Source: VAZQ01 sp036557665 (GTDB lineage Bacteria > Pseudomonadota > Alphaproteobacteria > Rhizobiales > Xanthobacteraceae). Taken from it: a stretch of 64,000 nucleotides of DNA. Each line of letters opens with the position of its first letter. The stretch's first letter is position 1. The position numbers were made by a program, and so were the translations under genes. The stretch is taken from positions 124,001 to 188,000 of the forward strand of contig DATBHG010000002.1 in NCBI GenBank assembly GCA_036557665.1. The letters run 5' to 3'. Of this stretch, positions 1-7,152 are shown one piece after another. The notes beneath the pieces are model-generated. The model saw only the letters and a list, made by a program, of their open reading frames with translations. It ran no database searches and was not told the DNA's origin.

Positions 1-22
1 TCACGTCACACCGATGGACCCA

Positions 23-1030
23 TCACTCGATCACCTCGTCGGCGGTGGCGAGCAGCGTCTGCGGGACGGTGAGACCGAGCGTCTTGGCCGTCTTGAGATT
101 GATGACCAGCTCGAACTTGCTCGGTGCCTGGACGGGAAGCTCGCCTGGCTTGGCGCCCTTCAGGATGCGGTCCACATAGCCGGCGGAGCGGCGAAACAGA
201 TCGCCTGTGTCGACCCCATCGGAAATGAGCCCGCCGCTCGTCACGAAATAACGGAACGGGTAGACCGCCGGCAGGCGGTATCGCTCCGCAAGTGCCACAA
301 GCGTGTCGCGATGGCCGGTGTTGAAGCTATCAGGCAGGGGTATCAGGCCACCTTCCGGCTCCGCCGCGAACGTCGCGATGGCGCTGCCAAGCTGGGCGCC
401 TTCGCGAACGGGGATGGCGGTCGTCTCGACTGCGAGGGACGGCGCCGCGGCTGCCATCACATCGATGAAAGAATGGCTGAACGGTGCCGTCTGCGGGTTG
501 AAGACGAGCCCGACTCGCCCGACATGCGGGGCGACCTGTTTGAGCGTCTCCAGCCACTTGCCGCCCATGGAGAACTCGAAAGTGACGAACCCGGTGACGT
601 TGCCCCCGGGGCGCGCCAGACCGGAGACGAATCCTCGGCCGAGCGGATCGGTGACCTGCACAAATACGATCGGAATGGTTTTGGTCTCCGCCAAGATGGC
701 CGCGACCGCCGGGGTCGTCACACCTACGATCAGGTCGGGTTTTAATTCGACCAGCTCCTTGGCGAACGCCCGCATCCGCTCGGTCTCGCCAGGAGTGCGG
801 CGAATGTCGAATTGGAGGTTGCGACCCTCCACCCATCCGAGCTCGCCCAATGCTTGCTGGAAGACCGCGATACGCGCCTCTCCTTCCGGATCGCGCTCGG
901 CGATCCCCATCAGCACCCCGATGCGCCGCATGCGGTCAGCGGGCTGCGCGCGTGCGGCGAGCGGGCAGGACGCCGCTGCACCCAGCAGCCTCATGAATTC
1001 ACGTCGCGCCAAGCGATCGACGAACGGCAT
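23..1030 (-). CDS. ABC transporter substrate-binding protein, ABC_sub_bind family
   Basis: Periplasmic solute receptor of about 335 residues. The N-terminus has a twin-arginine-like signal (RREFMRLLG followed by a small-residue stretch ending AARAQ). After it comes the fold of the ABC_sub_bind family (IGVLMG..., then a long segment containing KPDLIVGVTTPA and RPGGNVTGF). I chose the ATG at 1030 because the frame continues upstream to 1210 without any signal-like sequence, while this ATG begins directly before the export signal. No permease or ATPase lies beside it in this window, so it is either an orphan receptor or its partners lie left of base 1. The ligand cannot be read from sequence; relatives sit near aromatic or amino acid catabolic genes. 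Confidence 0.85.
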   Translation of the reverse strand: MPFVDRLARREFMRLLGAAASCPLAARAQPADRMRRIGVLMGIAERDPEGEARIAVFQQALGELGWVEGRNLQFDIRRTPGETERMRAFAKELVELKPDLIVGVTTPAVAAILAETKTIPIVFVQVTDPLGRGFVSGLARPGGNVTGFVTFEFSMGGKWLETLKQVAPHVGRVGLVFNPQTAPFSHSFIDVMAAAAPSLAVETTAIPVREGAQLGSAIATFAAEPEGGLIPLPDSFNTGHRDTLVALAERYRLPAVYPFRYFVTSGGLISDGVDTGDLFRRSAGYVDRILKGAKPGELPVQAPSKFELVINLKTAKTLGLTVPQTLLATADEVIE

Positions 1031-1195
1031 CTGACGTCCAACGGCCAGAGAGCACGGACCCGTGATGATAGCGAGCCGGAAGCGACCAGTCAGCGGGCAT
1101 GAAGGCGATTTCCCGAGCCAATACCCGCCCAGATCACAGGTGCACGCCGCAGGTTTTTGAGCAGCAGTGCCGCTGGCGATTACGGTCAAGCGACG

Positions 1196-1229
1196 TTGTG
1201 GCGCTGCCACTCTTGTGGCGCTGCCACTC
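1196..1229. repeat. 17-bp perfect tandem duplication
   Basis: The unit ttgtggcgctgccactc occurs twice head to tail (1196-1212 and 1213-1229). It lies between the divergent receptor gene and the DapA-like gene, about 85 bases before the latter's start. A TATGAT box follows at about 1254-1259 and could be a -10 element; no convincing -35 was seen. Confidence 0.85.
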
Positions 1230-1314
1230 TCTGGCGAGTCAGCGCTTCCATGCTATGATAGCCGGCGAAAGGCTTCCTTGACCCGGCTCGCCCGGAGAAG
1301 GTCGGAGGTTCCAC

Positions 1315-2256
1315 ATGCGCGGCAGCAAGCTGACCGGCTCCTTCGTGGCGCTGATCACGCCGTTCAACAAGGACGGGTCGGTGGATTTCGCGGCCTTCCG
1401 AGCGCTGCTCGAATTCCAGGAGGAGCATGGCACGCGCGCGGTGCTGATCATGGGCTCGACCGGCGAGACGTCGATGCTCTCTCTCGAGGAGAAAAAGCGC
1501 ATCATCGTTGAATGCGCCAAGATGAAGAGCGCGCGCCTGCCGATCTTCTTTGGCGCAACGGGCAACAACACCGAAAGCACCATCGCCAATGTGCGCTTTG
1601 CCAGGGATAACGGCGCCGACGGCGCGATACTGGCGGCGCCCGCCTATATCTGCGCGCCCGAAGCCGACGTCGAGCGCTTCTTCCTCGACGTGGCGGATGC
1701 GACCGACCTGCCGCTCGGCATCTACAACAATCCGCCCCGGGTGACGAGCGACCTGCATTGGGAGCAACTGTTGCGGATCTTCAGACACCCGAGCTACATC
1801 GTGCACAAGGAATCGACCGCGCGTGTCGGACAGGTGGCGCAGGTGCTTGCCGGCAACCCGGACGTGTCGGTGATGTGCTGCGACAGTCCGAATCTCGGGC
1901 TTGTCGTTCCGACCATGAGCCTCGGGGGCCACGGCACCGCCAATATGACCGGCAACATCGCCCCCGCCGAGCTCGCGACCATTTCGACCCCGTGGACGAG
2001 CTATCGCGAGGCGGAGGATTTCCGCAGCACATATTTACGCATGCTGCCGCTCCTGCATTTCACCTATTCCGCCATCAATCCGGTCGCCGTCAAATCGCTG
2101 ATGAAGGCGCTCGGCCTTCCCAGCGGCGAGCTGCGCAAGCCGCTCTCCGGGCTCGATGCGGCAGCGCTAACGAAGGGCGTCCGCGTCGTTCAGGAGCTTG
2201 GGCTCGACCGGCGCTACGGCTACAAAGTGTCGCCAATCTCGGCCGTCGCAGCGTGA
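1315..2256 (+). CDS. Dihydrodipicolinate synthase / N-acetylneuraminate lyase family aldolase
   Basis: Class I aldolase of the DapA/NanA superfamily, 313 residues, cytoplasmic. The family motif GSTGET is at residues 47-52, the catalytic tyrosine sits in GIYNNPPR (Y137), and the Schiff-base lysine is in VHKEST (K165). The start is fixed by GGAGG seven bases upstream of the ATG. True dapA is usually away from catabolic genes; here the next gene downstream (74 bases on) is a Bug-type solute receptor. I therefore infer a catabolic aldolase, hydratase or deaminase acting on a 2-oxo acid rather than lysine biosynthesis. The exact substrate is unknown. Confidence 0.85.
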   Translation: MRGSKLTGSFVALITPFNKDGSVDFAAFRALLEFQEEHGTRAVLIMGSTGETSMLSLEEKKRIIVECAKMKSARLPIFFGATGNNTESTIANVRFARDNGADGAILAAPAYICAPEADVERFFLDVADATDLPLGIYNNPPRVTSDLHWEQLLRIFRHPSYIVHKESTARVGQVAQVLAGNPDVSVMCCDSPNLGLVVPTMSLGGHGTANMTGNIAPAELATISTPWTSYREAEDFRSTYLRMLPLLHFTYSAINPVAVKSLMKALGLPSGELRKPLSGLDAAALTKGVRVVQELGLDRRYGYKVSPISAVAA

Positions 2257-2330
2257 GGGCCGCGTTCGGCCAAAGCATGCAAGGCGCGCCTTTCAAACCC
2301 GCTCCTGTGGCGTTAGGGTCGCGGTAGGCA

Positions 2331-3311
2331 ATGACGAGCGCGGGGATCATTTTTCGCAGTGCGCTCGCGGTTGCGCTGATCGTAACGGCGCCGCAGGTTG
2401 CAACAGCACAGACCTATCCGTCCCGCACCGTGAGCGTGGTCGTGCCGTTTCCGCCGGGTGGATCGGTCGATGGCGTTGCCCGCATCCTGGTCCAGAAGCT
2501 CAACGAGACGGTCGGGCAGCATTTCATCGTCGAGAACCGCGCAGGCGGCGCCTCCGGTATCGTCGGCGCCAATGCGGTGTCCAAGGCGCCGTCCGACGGC
2601 TACACGTTGCTGCTTTCCGCTTCCGTGCACGTGATCAATCCGTTTCTCTACAAGAGCGTGCCCTATGACGTGGTGAAGGACTTCACGCCGGTGATGCTCA
2701 TCTGCGACGGCCCGCTGATCGTGAGCACCACGCCGAGCGTAGCGGCAAATACTCTGAAGGATTTCTTCGATCTGGTGCGCAAGGAGCCGCAGAAATTCAC
2801 CTTCGGCGCCACCACGATCGGCTCGGCCAGCCATCTCGCCGTCGAGCTGCTCAAGCACGAGGCCGGTCTCGACACTCTGGTCGTCACCTACAAGGGTACT
2901 GCGCCTGCACTCACCGACCTTATGAGCGGACAGATTCAGCTGCTTGCCGACCCCATGCTGTCCTCGCTGCCCCTCGCTCGCGGCGGCAAGATCAAGGCGC
3001 TCGGGCTCACCAGCTCCAAGCGGGCTGCCGCCGCCCCGGAGATTCCCACGATTGCCGAATCGGGCGTGCGGGGCTTCGACTTCGTCTCGTGGTACGGCCT
3101 TTGGGGGCCGAAGAACCTGCCACCCAACGTTTTGGAGACGCTGCAAACAGGTGTCGGCAAGGTGCTGGCGCAGCCCGATGTGAAGGAGCGTTTCCAGCAG
3201 CTCGGCTTCGAGCCGCTGGGCATGCGTTCCGAGGGTTTCGCGAGCTACATCCGCAGCGAGATGGCACGGGCGGAGAAGATCATTGCCCAGGCCAACATCA
3301 AGGCGGAGTGA
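2331..3311 (+). CDS. Bug-family tripartite tricarboxylate transporter (TTT) substrate-binding receptor
   Basis: Periplasmic receptor of 326 residues. A Sec signal peptide occupies about residues 1-26 and ends ATAQ. The Bug signature YPSRTVSVVVPFPPGG follows, then GGASGIVGANAV and the ligand-loop region ending with GVRGFDFVSWYGLWGP. Receptors of this kind bind small carboxylates and normally feed a TctA/TctB membrane pair, but no such pair is encoded in the window. It is probably transcribed with the aldolase gene upstream, which suggests that the ligand or a product of it is the aldolase substrate. Confidence 0.9.
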   Translation: MTSAGIIFRSALAVALIVTAPQVATAQTYPSRTVSVVVPFPPGGSVDGVARILVQKLNETVGQHFIVENRAGGASGIVGANAVSKAPSDGYTLLLSASVHVINPFLYKSVPYDVVKDFTPVMLICDGPLIVSTTPSVAANTLKDFFDLVRKEPQKFTFGATTIGSASHLAVELLKHEAGLDTLVVTYKGTAPALTDLMSGQIQLLADPMLSSLPLARGGKIKALGLTSSKRAAAAPEIPTIAESGVRGFDFVSWYGLWGPKNLPPNVLETLQTGVGKVLAQPDVKERFQQLGFEPLGMRSEGFASYIRSEMARAEKIIAQANIKAE

Positions 3312-3394
3312 TTTTGCTCCGAGTCCTTGTGGCCGGCATCGCGCACCCGATGCGTAGGGACCATAGGCACGAATGGCCGCGGGCCGGGTCGCGA

Positions 3395-4915
3395 TCAGTT
3401 TGACTCCGAAGCGAGCAGCTGGGTGCGCAGGACCTTGCCGTAATGGGAGCGCGGCAGGCTGGCGACGAAGCGGATGGAGCGTGGCTTCTTATAGCCCGCA
3501 AGCTGCGAGCGGCAGTGCTCGATCAGCTCTCTCTCGCTGGCCGAGATTCCGCGCTGCAGGACGACGAACGCGGTCACTGCCTCGCCCCATTCCGCGTCGG
3601 GCAGGCCCACCACCGCGACCTCGGCGACCGCGGGGTGGCGCGCCAGCACGTCCTCGACTTCCTGCGGAATGATCGTGCTGCTCCCCGAGCGGATCACCTC
3701 CTTGATCCGGCCGACGATGAAGAGATTCCCTGCCGGGTCGAAACGGCCGATGTCGCCCGTATGGAGCCAGGCATCGCGCAGCGCGAGCGCGCTCTCGGCC
3801 GGATTACGCCAGTAGCCGGCCATGACGTTTCCGCCACGGATGAGAATTTCGCCGGCACCGCCGTGTGCGACATCCGACCCCGCAATTGCGACCTCGTACC
3901 CCGGCAGCGCCTGACCGACGGAATGGATGAGTCGCTGGCGCTGCCCACCTTCATCAACCAGCCTGCGCGGCGGCAGATAACAGGTGATCGGCGCTTCCGT
4001 GAGCCCATAGAGCACGCCGATCTTGGGCCCGATCAGTTGCAGTGCGCGTTCGAATACTGCCGGGGGTATGCGCGATCCGCCGACATGGATCGCCTGCAGC
4101 CGATCGAGCCGCGAATCGCAAGCGCTGAGGTGATCGAGCCAGCGAACGAGCTGGGTGGGCACCAGCGAGGTTCGCGTTGCACCGCTGCGCGCGACGGTGT
4201 CGGCAAGGGTTGCGGGATCGAAGCGGCCGAGCGCCACGGTCGCGCCGGCAAACAGATAGGACATCAGGATTACCTGGGCGATCGGCCATAGCGGCCGCAC
4301 GTTGAGGAAGATGCCGTCCTCACCGATATCGAAGCCGCGGATGGTCGTGCACGCCGCCGTCACCAGGTTGCGGTGGCACAGCATCGCTGCCTTCGGCGTG
4401 CCGGTTGTGCCGCCGCTGAGATTGAGCGAGGCGAGATCATTGCCGTCGCCGATGGGCAAGTGCTCGTCGCTCGCATTCTGTAAGAGGTGCTCATAGTCAA
4501 GACCGGCGGCGCCTCCGACCGAGATCACCAGCCCCGGGGTTTGCAGCTCGCGAGTGAGCGAAGAGACCGCCGGGACAAGGGAAGCGTGGGTGACGAGTGC
4601 GCGCGCTTCCACATGGCGCAGCAGCGCAGCGAGCTCGGCAGCGGTGAGACGCGGATCGAGCGGGACGCGCACGAGTCCCGCCGACATGATGGCGTAATCC
4701 GCCTCGAGGTACTCGCGGACGTCCGGCATGAGCAGCGCAACCCGCTCGCCCCTGCGCAGGCCGAGCGCAAGGAGCGCGCTGGCGAAGCGAGCGATGCGCT
4801 GCGTGATGTCGCGATAGGTCCAGCTGCCCGCGTCGTCCACAATGGCAGGACGCTCGCCGTAACGCCGTGCGAGCGCCTGCCATTGCGCCCCGATATGTGG
4901 CGCAGCGTCCTCCAT
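3395..4915 (-). CDS. AMP-binding acyl-CoA synthetase / ligase
   Basis: ANL-superfamily adenylating enzyme of 506 residues that activates a carboxylic acid as acyl-AMP and then as its CoA thioester. The ATP-binding loop LSGGTTGTPK is at about residues 167-176, the aromatic motif YGLTE at about 308, LHTGD at about 392, and the hinge and C-terminal lysine in GRIKEVIRSGS and GKVLRTQL. It is the last gene of a minus-strand operon. Its ATG (4913-4915) directly abuts the stop codon of the upstream dehydrogenase gene. With an enoyl-CoA hydratase and a dehydrogenase in the same unit, it is likely to prime a short or aromatic acid for CoA-linked degradation. Confidence 0.88.
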   Translation of the reverse strand: MEDAAPHIGAQWQALARRYGERPAIVDDAGSWTYRDITQRIARFASALLALGLRRGERVALLMPDVREYLEADYAIMSAGLVRVPLDPRLTAAELAALLRHVEARALVTHASLVPAVSSLTRELQTPGLVISVGGAAGLDYEHLLQNASDEHLPIGDGNDLASLNLSGGTTGTPKAAMLCHRNLVTAACTTIRGFDIGEDGIFLNVRPLWPIAQVILMSYLFAGATVALGRFDPATLADTVARSGATRTSLVPTQLVRWLDHLSACDSRLDRLQAIHVGGSRIPPAVFERALQLIGPKIGVLYGLTEAPITCYLPPRRLVDEGGQRQRLIHSVGQALPGYEVAIAGSDVAHGGAGEILIRGGNVMAGYWRNPAESALALRDAWLHTGDIGRFDPAGNLFIVGRIKEVIRSGSSTIIPQEVEDVLARHPAVAEVAVVGLPDAEWGEAVTAFVVLQRGISASERELIEHCRSQLAGYKKPRSIRFVASLPRSHYGKVLRTQLLASESN

Positions 4916-5950
4916 TCACCAGCCCTGGAGGACCACCCGCCCGGCCACTGCGCGCTGCTCGAGCATGGCATGGCCCTCGGCCGCTTTCGCGAACGGCAGC
5001 ACACAGCCGATGCAGGGCTTGACCTTTCCTGTCGCGAGCAGGTGAAGCGCGGTATCGACATCGGCAAAGGTGGCGTTGCCGGATCCCGCGATGCGGATGC
5101 GCCGCATGATCACGAGCCCCGGATCGAGCTCGACCGGTTGCGCGGCGATATTCCCAAGCACCACCACGGTGGCGTTCTGGGCGCACGCGCGCACGCTCTC
5201 GCGGAACGTCCCCGTCACCACGTTGTCCAGCACCGCATCGACGCCCTGCCTGTGTGTGAGCCGCCAGGCCTCGGCACTGAACTTCAGGTTCGCGCTGACG
5301 ATGACCTCGTCGGCCCCTGCCGCGCGCACCGCTTGCGCTTTTTGCTCGGAGCTGGTGACGGCAAGCACGCGCGCCTGCACGCTCTTTGCGACTTGAATCT
5401 GATGCAAGCCCAGTCCACCGCCCGCCCCGGTCACGAGCACGGTCTGGCCGGGTGCGGCCGCTGCAACACCAAGAGCCGCGCGGACGCTGGTGCCGACCGG
5501 GCAGACCGCAAGCGCCGCCGCGGTCATATCGAGCGGATCGGGAATCGCGATGGCGTTGTGCGCAGGCACGCAGGCGAACTCGGCGTAGCCGCCGGCTCCC
5601 TCCTCGCCGAGCACACGGCTTTTGCGGCAGAGATCATGCCGGCCGCGCCGACAGTCGCGGCAGCTGCCGCAGAACAGGCGCTGATAGATCACCACGCGCT
5701 CGCCGATGCGTTGCGATGGGATGCCGTCTCCGGCGGCGACAATCTCGCCGGCGATCTCGTGGCCGAGAACGCGTCCGGGGCGGCCGCCGATCTTGCCCGC
5801 GCGGGACAGCACGTCGTGATAGCAGATGCCGGCGGCGTGGATGCGCACGAGCGCATCGCCCGGACCGGGCTCCGGCCGCTCGACCTCGCGGGCTTGGAGC
5901 ACGTCGGGCGCGCCGAACGCTTCGAACCTGACCGCCTGCATGCGCGCCAT
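4916..5950 (-). CDS. Zinc-dependent alcohol dehydrogenase (MDR superfamily)
   Basis: Medium-chain dehydrogenase/reductase of about 344 residues. The catalytic zinc site is suggested by GICYHD (C43) and GHEIAGE (H64, E65). The four structural cysteines are clustered at C94, C97, C100 and C108. The Rossmann loop reads GAGGGLGLHQ. Starts are possible at TTG 5953, ATG 5950 and ATG 5941; the first ATG was taken. It lies six bases after the enoyl-CoA hydratase stop and abuts the acyl-CoA synthetase gene, so the three are almost certainly one operon. Likely role: oxidation of a hydroxy intermediate in a CoA-linked catabolic route. Confidence 0.88.
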   Translation of the reverse strand: MARMQAVRFEAFGAPDVLQAREVERPEPGPGDALVRIHAAGICYHDVLSRAGKIGGRPGRVLGHEIAGEIVAAGDGIPSQRIGERVVIYQRLFCGSCRDCRRGRHDLCRKSRVLGEEGAGGYAEFACVPAHNAIAIPDPLDMTAAALAVCPVGTSVRAALGVAAAAPGQTVLVTGAGGGLGLHQIQVAKSVQARVLAVTSSEQKAQAVRAAGADEVIVSANLKFSAEAWRLTHRQGVDAVLDNVVTGTFRESVRACAQNATVVVLGNIAAQPVELDPGLVIMRRIRIAGSGNATFADVDTALHLLATGKVKPCIGCVLPFAKAAEGHAMLEQRAVAGRVVLQGW

Positions 5951-5956
5951 CAAGCC

Positions 5957-6706
5957 TCACCTTGGCTTGGCAAAAGCGGCCGCCCCCTGGCGGTAATCGT
6001 CGGCACCCTCGACCTGCGCCCTGGCCGCTGCAATCTCGGCGCGTTCGGCCTCCAACAGCCGGCGGGAGAAGACGGCGAGGCGCTTCGTCGCCTGCACCGC
6101 TGCCGGCGGGTAGGCCGCGATTGTCTCCGCCCATCTCTGTGCCTCGGCGGCAGCATCCTCGACCACGGCGTTGAGGAGACCCCAGCGCAAGCCCTCCTCG
6201 GCCGAGATGTTGCGGGCGAGCAGCAGCATTTCCAGCGCGCGCGCGCTCGGCATGACTTGCGGCAGGCGCAACGCGCTCACGGCCGAGATCATGCCGTGGC
6301 GCACCTCGGGATAGCCGAGGACGGTGTCCCGCGCCGCAACGCGCAGATCGCAATGCAAGGCGAGCGTCATGCCCATGCCCACGCAGTAGCCGTTGAGCGC
6401 GGCAATGACAGGCTTGTCGAGCGCTATGCCGACGCCGGGGATGGCGCGCATAAGGGTATCCGTCGTGACCATGCGGCCGGTGCGGTTGATCTCCTTGATG
6501 TCGGAGCCGGCGCAAAAGGCCCTGCCGCCGGCGCCGGCGATCACTGCAACATGCACGGCGGGATCATCGGCAAGCTCCTGCCAGATTGCACCGAGGAGCT
6601 CCTTTGCCGGCACGTCGAGCGCGTTGAGCGCCTGCGGGCGATTGAGCGTGATGACGGCCACCCCGTTTTTTCGCTTGTCCAGAAGGATGCTCGCGTGCGC
6701 GCTCAT
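5957..6706 (-). CDS. Enoyl-CoA hydratase/isomerase family protein
   Basis: Crotonase-fold enzyme of 249 residues. Visible signatures are LNRPQALNAL, the oxyanion-hole segment RAFCAGSDIKEI (about residues 62-73) and KPVIAALNGYCVGMG. The frame stays open upstream to 6859, but that stretch does not resemble the family; the ATG at 6706 gives the normal MSAHASILLDKRKNGVAVIT opening. It is first in the operon with the zinc dehydrogenase and acyl-CoA synthetase. The reaction is probably hydration or isomerisation of an unsaturated acyl-CoA; the substrate is not determinable. Confidence 0.88.
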   Translation of the reverse strand: MSAHASILLDKRKNGVAVITLNRPQALNALDVPAKELLGAIWQELADDPAVHVAVIAGAGGRAFCAGSDIKEINRTGRMVTTDTLMRAIPGVGIALDKPVIAALNGYCVGMGMTLALHCDLRVAARDTVLGYPEVRHGMISAVSALRLPQVMPSARALEMLLLARNISAEEGLRWGLLNAVVEDAAAEAQRWAETIAAYPPAAVQATKRLAVFSRRLLEAERAEIAAARAQVEGADDYRQGAAAFAKPR

Positions 6707-6857
6707 CGCGACGTCCTCGATACCGCAGCAATCGCTCGATCTCGTCGCGTCATAACAGGCGGCGTGCGGCGTGCAAGAGAGCTCCGGACGACCAACCGCT
6801 CCCGTCGTAAACGCAGTCGTGTCAATGTGTGATCGACATTGTGCCGACGGGTGCTTC

Positions 6858-7139
6858 ATGAAACTTCCACGTTCAGAATTCTTGCGTCTCGCCGCCGGTG
6901 GCCTCGTGCTGCCGGCATTGGAACGCGATGCGAGTGCACAGGCCTATCCGAGCCGACCGCTGCGCATCGTAGTCGGTTCTTGTCCCAGCGGGACACAGCG
7001 CGTCGTTCCTGCGAAAACACCAGGGCTTGCCACGGTAGCCGCAGAGCTCGGCGGTGGTTCAAACCCGGTCGTAAAAGGGAGCATCTTCGTTGTGGCTAGC
7101 TGGACGCTGGTCGGTGAATCCCGCAGCGCGTTCTGCTAG
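6858..7139 (+). pseudogene. Decayed N-terminal fragment of a Bug-family TTT receptor
   Basis: From the ATG at 6858 the frame encodes an export signal (MKLPRSEFLRLAAGGLVLP, ending ASAQ) and the first Bug strand (AYPSRPLRIVVG). About 45 residues in, the similarity stops: the expected FPPGG loop is replaced by SCPSGTQ, and the rest of the frame to 7139 looks like nothing in the family. A functional receptor needs about 320 residues. I read it as a truncated remnant left beside mutS, related to the intact receptors at 2331 and 9882. Confidence 0.7.
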
Positions 7140-7152
7140 CGTCGGTGCCGCC

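Noticed and set aside
4487..6832. Open frame of 781 codons on the plus strand
   Set aside because: It runs antisense to the acyl-CoA synthetase, dehydrogenase and enoyl-CoA hydratase genes, is Arg/His-rich and has no recognisable domain. It is a high-GC mirror frame.
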